DNA of 64,000 nt from JAOPZW01 sp963835295 (GTDB lineage: Bacteria; Actinomycetota; Thermoleophilia; Solirubrobacterales; Solirubrobacteraceae): the NCBI GenBank assembly GCA_963835295.1, contig CAWIEX010000014.1, positions 620,001 through 684,000 of the forward strand. Reading direction: 5' to 3'. The notes beneath the pieces were generated by a model. The model made no database searches, was not told the origin of the DNA, and worked only from the letters and a program-made list of their open reading frames with translations. How positions within the stretch are numbered: position 1 is the stretch's first letter; each line of letters starts with the position of its first letter. The translations under genes and the position numbers were made by a program. This document shows positions 38,364 through 47,843 of the stretch, piece by piece.

Positions 38364-39694
38364 AGCAGCGCGCGGGCGCGCTCGAGCTGCTCGCGGACGC
38401 GCGCCAGGGACGTCCCGCCCTCGCTGACCTTCGACTCGAGCCACGAGGAGCGCTCGAGCACCGCGGCGGCGTCCTCGCCGAGGGCGGGCACGGCCACCTC
38501 GGCCAGCGAGCGGCCGGACTCCACGGACTCGCGCACGAGCCCGGCGATGACGCCGTGGGCCTCGCGAAACGGCGTGCCGCGCTTGACCAGCAGGTCGGCC
38601 AGGTCGGTGGCGGCGATGAGCTCGTCGGCCGCCGCGGCGGCCATCCGCTCGCGGGCGAAGCAGGCGCCGGCCACCATGCCCGTCGCGGCGGCCAGCGTCA
38701 GGCCGAGCGTGTCGACGGCGTCGAAGAGGTGCTCCTTGTCCTCCTGCATGTCCTTGTTGTAGGTCAGCGGGAGGGCGTGCATCACGCCGTGCAGGGCGGT
38801 CAGATGGGCCACGATGCGCGGCGCCTTGGCCCGCAGGAGCTCGGCCGCGTCGGGGTTCTTCTTCTGGGGCATGATCGACGAGCCGCTCGTCCACGCGTCC
38901 GGCAGCTCGACGAAGCCGAACTCCTGCGAGGACCACAGCACGAGCTCGGCCCCCAGGCGCGACAGGTGCGTCGCGCAGGTGGCGGCGGCGCCCAGGTAGT
39001 CCAGGACGAAGTCGCGGTTGGAGACGGCGTCGATCGAGTTGGGCGCGACGCGCTCGAAGCCGAGCTCGGCCGCCACGGCGCCGCGATCGGTGTCGAAGTT
39101 GACCCCGGCCAGGGCGCCGGCCCCGAGCGGGAGCGCCGCCGTCTGCTCGGCGGCGAAGCGCAGGCGCGCACGGTCGCGCTCGAGCATCCACACGTAGGCC
39201 AGCAGGTGATGGCTCAGGTAGACCGGCTGGGCGCGCTGCAGGTGCGTGTAGCCCGGCAGCGGCCAGTCGAGATGGCGCTCGGCCGCGTCGATCAGCGCGG
39301 CCATCAGCGCGGTGACCGCCTCGGCGCCGGCCAGCGCCGCCTCGCGGGTGAAGAGGGCGACGTCGGTCGCCACCTGATCGTTGCGCGAGCGCGCGGTGTG
39401 CAGCCGGCCACCCACCGGGCCCGCCAGCTCGGTGAGCCGGCGCTCGACCGCCATGTGGATGTCCTCGTCGTCGGGCGCGAACGGGAAGCGGCCCTCGCGC
39501 AGCTCGGCCTCGACGGCGTCCAGGCCGGCCAGCAGGGCGTCGCGATCGTTCTCCGAGAGCACCCCCTGCGCCGCCAGCATGCGCGCGTGCGCGCGCGACT
39601 GCGCGACGTCATGGGGCCACAGGCGCCGATCGAAGTCGATCGACGCGTTCAGGGCCTGGAAGGCGGGATCCTGGGGCTCGCGGAAGCGCGACAC
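38360..39694 (-). CDS. argH: Argininosuccinate lyase
   Basis: Last step of arginine synthesis. 444 residues of the fumarase/aspartase superfamily: HTARSRNDQVATDV, YTHLQRAQPVYLSHHL and the mobile-loop signature GSSIMPQKKNPDAAE are all present. The GTG at 39694 gives an N-terminus V-S-R-F-R-E-P that matches actinobacterial ArgH; the longer frame is a shadow. No other arg genes are in the window. Confidence 0.94.
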   Translation of the reverse strand: MSRFREPQDPAFQALNASIDFDRRLWPHDVAQSRAHARMLAAQGVLSENDRDALLAGLDAVEAELREGRFPFAPDDEDIHMAVERRLTELAGPVGGRLHTARSRNDQVATDVALFTREAALAGAEAVTALMAALIDAAERHLDWPLPGYTHLQRAQPVYLSHHLLAYVWMLERDRARLRFAAEQTAALPLGAGALAGVNFDTDRGAVAAELGFERVAPNSIDAVSNRDFVLDYLGAAATCATHLSRLGAELVLWSSQEFGFVELPDAWTSGSSIMPQKKNPDAAELLRAKAPRIVAHLTALHGVMHALPLTYNKDMQEDKEHLFDAVDTLGLTLAAATGMVAGACFARERMAAAAADELIAATDLADLLVKRGTPFREAHGVIAGLVRESVESGRSLAEVAVPALGEDAAAVLERSSWLESKVSEGGTSLARVREQLERARALL

Positions 39695-39708
39695 GCAGGC
39701 GGCGCAGC

Positions 39709-40074
39709 TTACGCAGCGCTCAGGCCATCGGCGATCTGGGCCACCTGCGTGGCGAGGGCGAAGCCGAGCAGGTACAGCGTGACGGCCCACCCCATCCAGG
39801 CGCCCGTGCCCGCGTGGTGGAAGCGCCGGTCGCGGTCGCGCAGGTCCTCGACGACGACCGGCACGAAGCACAGCAGGCCCAGCCCCATGAGCACCCACGG
39901 CGACCAGCCCGTGATGAGGTACTTGGCGTCGAAGCGGAACTCGCCCGCGATGTCGGCGATCACGCGGTGCCAGAGCACGATCGGCAGCGCCGCGGCGCCG
40001 GCGAACCCGACGGCACCGACCCGCCGCGCCCGGCGGCGGCGTGCGCGCTCCGCGTCGGCTCGCAGGCTCGCCAT
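39709..40074 (-). CDS. Small membrane protein, unknown function
   Basis: 121 residues with a basic N-terminus (RARRRRARRVG) and three hydrophobic segments: about 20-40, 57-75 (WSPWVLMGLGLLCFVPVVV) and 92-113. I recognise no family. It lies 7 bp after the DegT-type aminotransferase and 14 bp before argH, so it is probably part of the leuB-to-mpg transcript. Confidence 0.6.
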   Translation of the reverse strand: MASLRADAERARRRRARRVGAVGFAGAAALPIVLWHRVIADIAGEFRFDAKYLITGWSPWVLMGLGLLCFVPVVVEDLRDRDRRFHHAGTGAWMGWAVTLYLLGFALATQVAQIADGLSAA

Positions 40075-40081
40075 GGCCCGA

Positions 40082-41266
40082 TTATGGCCCCTGGCCGACC
40101 GCCTCCGCCAGCGCCGCCGCCACGCGTTGGACCTGGCTCTCGGTCATGGCCGGGAAGAAGGGCAGCGCGACCGACCGGGCGGCGACGTCCTCGCAGACCG
40201 GGAACTCGCCCTCGCGGTGGCCGAAGCGCTCGCGGTAGAAGCTCATGAGGTGGATGGCCGGCAGGTAGGGCTTGCACTGGACGCCGCGCAGGCGCAGCGC
40301 GTGGATGGCCTCGTCGCGGTCGCGCCCGCGCGGCACCTGGACGACGAACACGAACCAGCCGCGGCGGTCGCCCCCGGCGTCCTCGCACGGCAGGCCCAGC
40401 CCCTCGACGCCCGCCAGGGCCTCGCGATACCAGCCGGCCACCCGCGCGCGATCGGCCAGCATGCCGTCCAGGCGCGCCAGCTGGACCTCGCCCAGGGCAC
40501 AGGCGATGTCGGTCAGGCGGTAGTTGAAGCCCAGGCGATCGTGGTCGAGCCAGCCCATGTCGGGCGCCCGGCCCTGGTTGCGCTCGGAGTCGATGCGCTC
40601 CTTCATGGCGGCGTCGGCGACGGTGACCATCCCGCCCTCGCCGGTCGTCAGCTGCTTGTTGGCATAGAAGCCGAAGGCCGACGGGTGGCCGCGCGCGCCG
40701 ACCCTCACACCGTCGCCGTGCACCGCCCCCAGCGCCTCGCACGCGTCCTCGACGATCGGCAGGCCCATGCGCTCGAAGGCCGGCAGGTCCGCCGGGTAGC
40801 CGAAGATGTGCACGGGCAGCAGCGCGGCCGTGCGCTCGGTCACCGCGGCCGCCGCGGCGTCGGGATCGAGGTTCAGCGTGCGCGCGTCGATGTCGGCGAA
40901 GACGGGGAGCGCGCGCTCGAAGAGCACGGCGTTGGCGCTCGCCACGAACGAGAAGGGCGAGGTGACGATTTCGTCGCCGTCGGACACCCCGACGGCGCGC
41001 AGGCCGAGGTGCAGCCCGGCCGTGCCGCTGGCCACCGCGCAGGCGCGCTCGGCGCCGAGCCAGGCCGCGAAGGCCTGCTCGAAGGCCGGGACCCGCGGCC
41101 CCAGCGAGAGCTGGCCCGAGCGCAGGACCTCGATGACCGCGGCCTCCTCCTCGGCGCCGAGCACGGGCTGGGCGAGGGGGATGACGTCGGTGGTCGTGCC
41201 GGCACCAGCGCGCCGCTGCTCGGCCGGGCCAGCCGCCGGCCCGCCAACGTCGGCCCTCGCAGTCAC
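40082..41266 (-). CDS. DegT/DnrJ/EryC1/StrS-family aminotransferase
   Basis: 394-residue PLP enzyme that usually aminates a keto-sugar nucleotide. SLGPRVPAFEQAFAAWLGA and AVASGTAGLHLGLRA begin the core, VEDACEALGA holds the PLP Asp, and Lys204 in YANKQLTTGEGG forms the aldimine. The GTG at 41266 overlaps the cimA stop (GTGA) and adds about 29 residues before the conserved IPLAQP. No sugar-nucleotide genes are nearby, so its pathway is unclear despite tight coupling to cimA. Confidence 0.82.
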   Translation of the reverse strand: MTARADVGGPAAGPAEQRRAGAGTTTDVIPLAQPVLGAEEEAAVIEVLRSGQLSLGPRVPAFEQAFAAWLGAERACAVASGTAGLHLGLRAVGVSDGDEIVTSPFSFVASANAVLFERALPVFADIDARTLNLDPDAAAAAVTERTAALLPVHIFGYPADLPAFERMGLPIVEDACEALGAVHGDGVRVGARGHPSAFGFYANKQLTTGEGGMVTVADAAMKERIDSERNQGRAPDMGWLDHDRLGFNYRLTDIACALGEVQLARLDGMLADRARVAGWYREALAGVEGLGLPCEDAGGDRRGWFVFVVQVPRGRDRDEAIHALRLRGVQCKPYLPAIHLMSFYRERFGHREGEFPVCEDVAARSVALPFFPAMTESQVQRVAAALAEAVGQGP

Positions 41267-42867
41267 ACCGCGTCCGTCGGCGTCGCCTGCGCGGCCCGCC
41301 CGCCCCTGCGCCCGGGCTGCTCGGCGTAGGCCAGGGAGTCGACGAGGGCCTCCCAGGACGCGGCGATGATGTTCTCGTGGACGCCGATCGAGCCCCAGAC
41401 GTCGCGGCCGTCGGAGGCGTCGATGAGCACGCGGGTCGTGGCGCCGGTGCCGTGGTCCTCGTCGAGGATGCGGACCTTGTAGTTGACGAGCTCGATGTCC
41501 TTCAGGTGCGGGTGGATCTCGCCGATGGCCTCGCGCAGCGCCGCGTCGAGGGCGTTGACGGGGCCGTTGCCCTCCGCGGTGCGGATGTAGCGCTCTCCGT
41601 CGACCCAGATTTTGATCGTCGCCTCGGTCTCGACCTTCCCGTCGGCCCGCTGCTCGACGATCACGCGCCAGGACTCCAGGCGGAAGAGCGGCTCGTAGTC
41701 GCCGGACTCGCGGCGCAGGAGCAGGTCGAAGGAGCCGTCGGCGGCCTCGAACTGGTAACCGCCGTGCTCGAGCAGCTTGACTCGGTCGATGACCCGCTGG
41801 GCGGCTGCGTCGTCGAAGTCCAAGCCGGCTGCGACGGCCCGCTCGGCCACCGTGTGGCGCCCCGCGAGCTCGGAGACGAGCAGCTCGCGCGTGTTGCCGA
41901 CCAGCCCCGGGTCGACGTGCTCGAAGGTGGCGCTGTCGGCGCGCACGCCGGCCACGTGGAGGCCGCCCTTGTGCGCGAAGGCGTCGCGCCCGACGTAGGC
42001 CTGGGCCCGGTTGGGCGGGCGGTTGAGCAGCTCGTCGACGAAGTGCGCGGCCTCGGTGAGGTGCGCCAGCTGCTCGTCGGCCAGCACGCGGCGGCTCATC
42101 TTGAGCTGGAGGTTGGCGATGATGGACACGAGGTTGGCGTTGCCCGTGCGCTCCCCCACCCCGTTCATCGTCCCCTGCACCTGGCGCGCGCCGACCTCGA
42201 CGGCGGCCAGCGTGTTGGCCACGCCGCACTCGGCGTCGTTGTGGCAGTGGATGGCCACGCGCGCCCCATCGCCCACGGCGGAGAGCACCGCCGCGGTCGC
42301 CTCGGCCACCTGGGGCGGCAGCGACGAGCCGTTGGTGTCGCACAGCGCGACGGTCTCGGCGCCCGCGCCCGCGGCCGCCCGCAGGCAATCCAGCGCGTAG
42401 CCGGGGTCGTCGCGATAGCCGTCGAAGAAGTGCTCGGCGTCGTAGACGACGCGCTTGCCCGCATCCAGCAGGAAGGCGACGGACTCGGCGATCATGGCCA
42501 GGTTCTCGGCGCGATCGACGCGCACGACCTTCTCGAGGTGCAGGCCCCACGTCTTGCCGACGATCGTGCACACCGGCGCGAAGCAGTCGGCGAGCACGCG
42601 CAGGCCGTCGTCCTCGGCGGCCGGCACGCCGCGCCGGCGCGTCATGCCGAAGGCGGCGACGTCGGCGTGCTCGAAGCGCTCCTGGCCCAGCAGCTCGAAG
42701 AGCTCGAGCTCCTTGGGGTTCGACGAGGGGAAGCCGGCCTCGATGAGGTGGACGCCGAGGTCGTCGAGCTTGCGCGCGACGCGCACCTTCTCGGCCGCCG
42801 ACAAGGTGAGGCCGGGGCCCTGCATGCCGTCGCGCAGCGTGGCGTCGTAGAGCTGGATGTCGGGCAC
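41263..42867 (-). CDS. cimA: (R)-citramalate synthase
   Basis: Condenses acetyl-CoA and pyruvate to citramalate, a threonine-independent entry to isoleucine. 534 residues of the HMGL-like/LeuA superfamily: LYDATLRDGMQGPGLTLS, IEAGFPSSNPKE, the metal motif HCHNDAECGVAN and GRDAFAHKGGLHV, with a C-terminal LeuA dimer domain. The sequence follows the TIGR00977-type rather than true LeuA, which is encoded at 51989. Downstream steps would use LeuCD, LeuB and IlvE, all in this window. Confidence 0.88.
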   Translation of the reverse strand: MPDIQLYDATLRDGMQGPGLTLSAAEKVRVARKLDDLGVHLIEAGFPSSNPKELELFELLGQERFEHADVAAFGMTRRRGVPAAEDDGLRVLADCFAPVCTIVGKTWGLHLEKVVRVDRAENLAMIAESVAFLLDAGKRVVYDAEHFFDGYRDDPGYALDCLRAAAGAGAETVALCDTNGSSLPPQVAEATAAVLSAVGDGARVAIHCHNDAECGVANTLAAVEVGARQVQGTMNGVGERTGNANLVSIIANLQLKMSRRVLADEQLAHLTEAAHFVDELLNRPPNRAQAYVGRDAFAHKGGLHVAGVRADSATFEHVDPGLVGNTRELLVSELAGRHTVAERAVAAGLDFDDAAAQRVIDRVKLLEHGGYQFEAADGSFDLLLRRESGDYEPLFRLESWRVIVEQRADGKVETEATIKIWVDGERYIRTAEGNGPVNALDAALREAIGEIHPHLKDIELVNYKVRILDEDHGTGATTRVLIDASDGRDVWGSIGVHENIIAASWEALVDSLAYAEQPGRRGGRAAQATPTDAV

Positions 42868-42870
42868 GGT

Positions 42871-43866
42871 CTAGGCGACTCGGGGAGTGCTCCGCGGGGC
42901 ATCCGGCCCCGCGGTCTGGAGAACGCGGTCGGCGTCCAGCCGCCCGAGATCGGGCACCGGGTCCAGCCACTCGCGGTAGCGGTCGATGCGCCCGTGCAGG
43001 GCGTCCTCGAAGGCGCTCTGCACGGCGCGGGTGATCTCGCCGGGCTTGCCGGTGGCGACGGCGTGGTCGTCGACCTCGCGCACGGGCACGAGCTCGGCCG
43101 CGGTGCCGGTCATGAACACCTCGTCGGCCAGGTAGAGCTCGGCGCGCGCGATGTTGCGCTCGACGACCTCGAAGCCGAGGTCGCGGGCGATCTGCATGCA
43201 CGACTTGCGATTGATGCCGTCGAGGATCCCGGCCGTCTGGGGCGGCGTGTAGATCGTCCCCTCGCGGACCATGAAGATGTTCTCGCCCGACCCCTCGCAC
43301 ACGAAGCCGTGGTCGTCGAGCAGGATGGCCTCCTCGTAACCGGCCTTGTGGGACTCGATCTTGGCCAGGATCGAGTTCAGGTACTGGCCCGACGCCTTGG
43401 CGTGCGGGATGAGCGAGTCGCTGCTGATCCGCCGCCAGGAGGAGACCTTCGCGCGCACGCCGTCGCGCTTGCCCTCCTCGCCCAGGTACGCCGGCCACTG
43501 CCAGGTGGCGATCGTCACGTCGACCGGCGCGTCGAGCGGGAAGAGCCCCATCGTCCCGTAGCCGCGGAAGACGATCGGGCGGATGTAGCAGGCGCGGAAG
43601 TTGTTGCGGCCGATGAGCTCGAGCGTGGCCTGGCGCAGCTGCTCGCGCTCGAACGGGATCGGCATGTAGTAGAGCTCGGCCGACTTGAAGAGGCGGTCGA
43701 GATGATCGGCGTGGCGGAAGACAGCCGGGCCGATCTCGGTGTCGTAGCAGCGCACGCCCTCGAAGACGCCGGTGCCGTAGTGCAGGCCGTGCGTGAGTAC
43801 GTGGACCTTCGCGTCCTCCCAGTTGACGAACTCGCCGTTCATCCAGATGAGGTCCGCCTGCTCCAC
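42871..43866 (-). CDS. ilvE: Branched-chain amino acid aminotransferase
   Basis: Final transamination to leucine, isoleucine and valine. 331 residues, fold-type IV PLP enzyme: IWMNGEFVNWEDAKVHVLTH, HYGTGVFEGVRCYD, Lys157 in PHAKASGQYLNS and EGSGENIFMVREG. Start GTG at 43866 after a short gap from leuB, and 3 bp before cimA. The order leuB-ilvE-cimA links leucine and isoleucine synthesis in one transcript. Confidence 0.93.
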   Translation of the reverse strand: MEQADLIWMNGEFVNWEDAKVHVLTHGLHYGTGVFEGVRCYDTEIGPAVFRHADHLDRLFKSAELYYMPIPFEREQLRQATLELIGRNNFRACYIRPIVFRGYGTMGLFPLDAPVDVTIATWQWPAYLGEEGKRDGVRAKVSSWRRISSDSLIPHAKASGQYLNSILAKIESHKAGYEEAILLDDHGFVCEGSGENIFMVREGTIYTPPQTAGILDGINRKSCMQIARDLGFEVVERNIARAELYLADEVFMTGTAAELVPVREVDDHAVATGKPGEITRAVQSAFEDALHGRIDRYREWLDPVPDLGRLDADRVLQTAGPDAPRSTPRVA

Positions 43867-43877
43867 GTCTTCGCTCC

Positions 43878-44906
43878 TTAGTCGAGGTGTGCGAGCACCG
43901 CCTGCGTCGCCTCCGCCGTGCTCGCCGTGCCGCCGAGGTCCCGGGTCCGCAGCCCCTCTGCGAGCGCGCGGTCCACGGCCGATTCTACGGCCGAGGCCTC
44001 CGCTTGGCGACCGAGACCGTGGCGCAGCATGAGCGCAGCCGACAGGAACATGGCCAGCGGGTTGGCGATCCCCTGCCCGGCGATGTCCGGCGCGGAGCCG
44101 TGCACGGGCTCGAAGACCCCCGGACCGCCGTCCCCGATCGAGGCGCTGGGCAGCAGCCCGAGCGAGCCCGTGACCACCGACGCCTCGTCGCTGAGGATGT
44201 CGCCGAACATGTTCTCGGTGAGGATCACGTCGAAGTGGCGCGGGGCCGTGATGAGCTTCATCGCCGTGGAGTCGACGAGGGCGTGCTCGACCTCGACGTG
44301 CGGGAACTCCTGGGCGTGCACGCGGCGCACCACCTCGCGCCACAGGCGGCTGGTCTCGAGCACGTTGGCCTTGTCGACGCTCGTGACCTTCGAGCGCGCG
44401 GCTCCGAACGCGGTCCGCGCGATGCGCTCTATCTCCTCGGTGGTGTAGACGCATTGATCGCTGGCGCTGTCGGCCGTGCGGGTCTTCTCGCCGAAGTAGA
44501 TCCCGCCGGTGAGCTCGCGCACGACGAGCATGTCGGTGCCCTCGACGATCTCGCGCCGCAGCGGGCTCGCGTCCAGCAGCGCCTCCACGGCGCGCACGGG
44601 GCGCAGGTTCGCGTACAGGCCGAGCGCCTTGCGCAGGCCGAGCAGCCCCTGCTCGGGGCGCGGCGCGCTCGGGTCGGTCGTGTCCCATTGCGGGCCGCCC
44701 ACGGCGGCCAGCAGCACCGCGTCGGCCTGGCGGCACGCGGCCAGCGTCTCGTCGGTCAGCGCGGTCCCGTGGGCGTCGATCGACGCACCCCCGAACGGGT
44801 GCTCGGCGAAGGCGAAGTCGCCGAGGCGCGAGAGGACCTCGAGCGTCGGGGCGGTGATCTCGGGGCCGATCCCGTCCCCTGGAAGCACGGCGATGCTCAC
44901 AGCCAT
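43878..44906 (-). CDS. leuB: 3-isopropylmalate dehydrogenase
   Basis: Oxidative decarboxylation in leucine synthesis, and of 3-methylmalate in the citramalate route. 342 residues with VLPGDGIGPE, LRKALGLYANLRPVRA, RELTGGIYFG, VDKANVLETSRLWREVV and HGSAPDIAGQGIANP, all typical of LeuB. TAAGCT (complement of 44916-44921) 9 nt upstream suggests leaderless expression. First gene of the leuB-ilvE-cimA run, divergent from a histidine kinase gene 31 bp away. Confidence 0.95.
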   Translation of the reverse strand: MAVSIAVLPGDGIGPEITAPTLEVLSRLGDFAFAEHPFGGASIDAHGTALTDETLAACRQADAVLLAAVGGPQWDTTDPSAPRPEQGLLGLRKALGLYANLRPVRAVEALLDASPLRREIVEGTDMLVVRELTGGIYFGEKTRTADSASDQCVYTTEEIERIARTAFGAARSKVTSVDKANVLETSRLWREVVRRVHAQEFPHVEVEHALVDSTAMKLITAPRHFDVILTENMFGDILSDEASVVTGSLGLLPSASIGDGGPGVFEPVHGSAPDIAGQGIANPLAMFLSAALMLRHGLGRQAEASAVESAVDRALAEGLRTRDLGGTASTAEATQAVLAHLD

Positions 44907-44915
44907 GGGGCGGGC

Positions 44916-44925
44916 AGCTTATGGT
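44916..44925. promoter_or_regulatory. Overlapping divergent -10 hexamers of leuB and the histidine kinase
   Basis: TAAGCT on the minus strand (44916-44921) and TATGGT on the plus strand (44920-44925) share bases, 9 nt and 12 nt from their ATG codons. Confidence 0.4.
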
Positions 44926-44937
44926 GTCGGCCAGCCG

Positions 44938-46254
44938 ATGACGGACGTGACCGACGAGGCGCACAGGCTCCGCGAGCAGCTCGAGGCCGAGCGAAAGGCC
45001 CGGCACGAGGCCGAGCGCCTCGCGGCCGAGAACGCGCGGCTGCTCTACGACCGCCAAGACGAGCTCGAGCTGCTGGAGATGGTCGCCGCCGCGTCGAACG
45101 AGGCGGCGGCGATCGAGCCGGCGCTGGGCGCGGCCATCGTGCACGTGTGCGCCCACATGCGCTGGCCCGTCGGGCACGCCTACCTCGTCGACCAGGCCAC
45201 CGGCGCCCTGCGCCCGAGCGGCGTCTGGTACCTCGAGGACGAAGCCCGCTTCGCCGCCTTCCGCGAGGCCAGCGAGGACCCCGACCTCGTCCCATGGCTG
45301 CCGACGAGCGTCATGGGCACGGGCGACTCGGCCTGGGTGACCGACCTGGGCCAGGACCAAGAGCGCTTCCATCGCGCCGAGGTCGCCCGCGCTGCCGGCC
45401 TGCGCGCCGGCTTCGCCTTCCCCATCCTCGTCGGCCCGCGCCCTGTCGGCGTGCTCGAGTTCTTCACCGGCAGCGACGCCGCGGCCGATCCCGGGCTGCT
45501 GCACATCATGGACCAGATCGGCGTGCAACTCGGGCGCGTCGTCGAGCGCGAGCGCTGGCGCGCCGAGCTCGAGCGCTCCAACGCCGACCTCGAGGCCTTC
45601 GCCTACGTCGCCTCCCACGACCTCGCCGAGCCGCTGCGCTCGGTGGCGGGCTTCGTGGCGCTGCTCGAGCGCCAGTACGGCGATCGCCTCGACGACCAGG
45701 CCCGCGAGTTCATCGCCTATGCGGTCGACGGCGTCGAGCGGATGCAGCGCATGATCGACGACCTGCTGCTCTATGCGCGCGCCGGCACGACCGACCTGCG
45801 CCTCGAGCTCGTCGACGTCGACGAGCTCGTGGCGGGCGCGCTGCGCGACCTGGGCACCGCGGTGGCCGAGCGCGGCGCGACGGTCGAGGTCGGCGAGCTG
45901 CCGGCGCTGCGTGCCGACGCGGGCCAGCTGCAGCGCGTCTTTCTCAACCTGCTGGGCAACGCGATCAAGTACACCGCTCCGGACGTCGCGCCGCACGTGA
46001 CGGTCAGCGGGCGAAGCGCCGGCGACGACGCCGAGATCGCGGTCGCCGACAACGGCATCGGCATCGATCCCGCGCAGGTCGAGCGCGCCTTCGAGATGTT
46101 CGCGCGCCTCCCGGGCCGAGCGGCGCACTACCAGGGCACCGGGCTCGGGCTGGCCATCTCGCGCCGGATCGTGGAGCGCCACGGCGGGCGCCTATGGGTC
46201 GAGCCCAACGCGGGCGGCGGCAGCGTGTTCACCCTGCGCCTGCCGCTACCGTAG
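44938..46254 (+). CDS. Soluble GAF-domain sensor histidine kinase
   Basis: 438 residues without membrane segment. An N-terminal coiled coil (about 6-50, Glu/Arg/Ala-rich), a GAF sensor domain (about 50-205), a HisKA dimerisation helix with His227 in VASHDLAEPLRSVAGF, and an HATPase domain with NLLGNAIKYT, VADNGIGID and GTGLGLAISRRI. It resembles phytochrome-type kinases, but no chromophore Cys is evident. No response regulator is encoded beside it. Ligand unknown. Confidence 0.87.
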   Translation: MTDVTDEAHRLREQLEAERKARHEAERLAAENARLLYDRQDELELLEMVAAASNEAAAIEPALGAAIVHVCAHMRWPVGHAYLVDQATGALRPSGVWYLEDEARFAAFREASEDPDLVPWLPTSVMGTGDSAWVTDLGQDQERFHRAEVARAAGLRAGFAFPILVGPRPVGVLEFFTGSDAAADPGLLHIMDQIGVQLGRVVERERWRAELERSNADLEAFAYVASHDLAEPLRSVAGFVALLERQYGDRLDDQAREFIAYAVDGVERMQRMIDDLLLYARAGTTDLRLELVDVDELVAGALRDLGTAVAERGATVEVGELPALRADAGQLQRVFLNLLGNAIKYTAPDVAPHVTVSGRSAGDDAEIAVADNGIGIDPAQVERAFEMFARLPGRAAHYQGTGLGLAISRRIVERHGGRLWVEPNAGGGSVFTLRLPLP

Positions 46255-46267
46255 GTCGCGGTCGCGC

Positions 46268-47182
46268 TTGCTCGTCTTCGTCGTTCGCCGCCTGCTCTCG
46301 GTCGTCGCCGTCATGGTCGGCGTCGTCGCGCTCGTCTTCAGCGTCTTCTACGCCTTCCGCCCCGAGCAGGTCTCCGACGGGACGGGCTACTTCCACCAGC
46401 TCTGGCACTACCTCGAGCGCGCCTTCCTGCATTTCGACCTCGGCACCTCCTACCAGCGCGGCCTGGGCTTCCAGCCCATCGCCCCGCTGTTGCGGGCCTC
46501 GTTCCCGGCCGACCTGTCGCTCGTCGCCGGAGGGCTCGTGGTCGGAGCGGCGGCGGGCGTCGTCCTCGGCGCCGTCGCCCAGCAGCGCCGCGGGACGCTG
46601 GTGGCGCGCGCGCTGGACGGCTTCGCGGCCTTCGGGTTGAGCGCGCCGGTCTACTGGGTCGGGGCGATGACCGTCGTCTTCTTCCACCCCGAGGTCGGCG
46701 AGGTCGCGCGGCTGCCGATCTCCAAGCCCAACACCTACCAGCCGCTGACCCACGATCCGCTCGCCTGGCTGCAGTCGCTGTGGCTGCCGTGGATCGTCCT
46801 CGGGCTTCCGCTGGCGGCCATCACGATGCGGATGATGCGCGCGTCGCTGGCGGAGACCTTCGAGGAGGACTTCGTGCGCACCGCCCGCGGCAAGGGCCTC
46901 TCCCCCGGGCGCGTCATGCGCCGCCACGCGATACCGGCCGCCAGCGCGCCGGTCATCTCGCTGGTGGGCGTGACGATGGGGACCATCATCACCAACGCGA
47001 TCCTCCTGGAGTACACGTTCAGCATCCCCGGCATGTTCAGCCTCATGACGCAGGCGCTGGGCAACGCCGACCTGCCGGTCATCGAGGGCGTCGCCATCGC
47101 CGGCGCCCTGCTCGTGGTGTCGGCCAACCTGGTCGCCGACCTCGTGCACGCGTGGCTTGACCCGCGCGTGCGGACGGCCTAG
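46268..47182 (+). CDS. Lone DppB/OppB-type ABC transporter permease
   Basis: 304 residues with six hydrophobic segments and the start FVVRRLLSVVAVMVGVVALV typical of dipeptide/oligopeptide permease B subunits; the EAA-loop reads DFVRTARGKGLSPGRVMRRHA. Initiation is at TTG 46268, 13 bp after the kinase stop. Partner permease C, ATPases and binding protein are all missing here, so it either works with a distant system or has lost its partners. Confidence 0.82.
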   Translation: MLVFVVRRLLSVVAVMVGVVALVFSVFYAFRPEQVSDGTGYFHQLWHYLERAFLHFDLGTSYQRGLGFQPIAPLLRASFPADLSLVAGGLVVGAAAGVVLGAVAQQRRGTLVARALDGFAAFGLSAPVYWVGAMTVVFFHPEVGEVARLPISKPNTYQPLTHDPLAWLQSLWLPWIVLGLPLAAITMRMMRASLAETFEEDFVRTARGKGLSPGRVMRRHAIPAASAPVISLVGVTMGTIITNAILLEYTFSIPGMFSLMTQALGNADLPVIEGVAIAGALLVVSANLVADLVHAWLDPRVRTA

Positions 47183-47214
47183 CGCAGCGCCGCCGGGCGC
47201 GAGCGGCCGGCGGG

Positions 47215-47266
47215 CTACCGTCCTGCCCTTGGGTCGCAGGACGACCGTTGGGCAGGACAGTTCACC
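47215..47266. repeat. 52-nt cruciform intergenic repeat, copy 2
   Basis: Inverted copy of 12863-12914. Outer stem 47217-47228 with 47250-47261. Lies between the permease stop (33 bp away) and the end of leuD (12 bp away), again between convergent genes. Confidence 0.75.
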
Positions 47267-47278
47267 TGAAAGTGACCA

Positions 47279-47838
<560 letters not shown>

Positions 47839-47843
47839 GGCGG

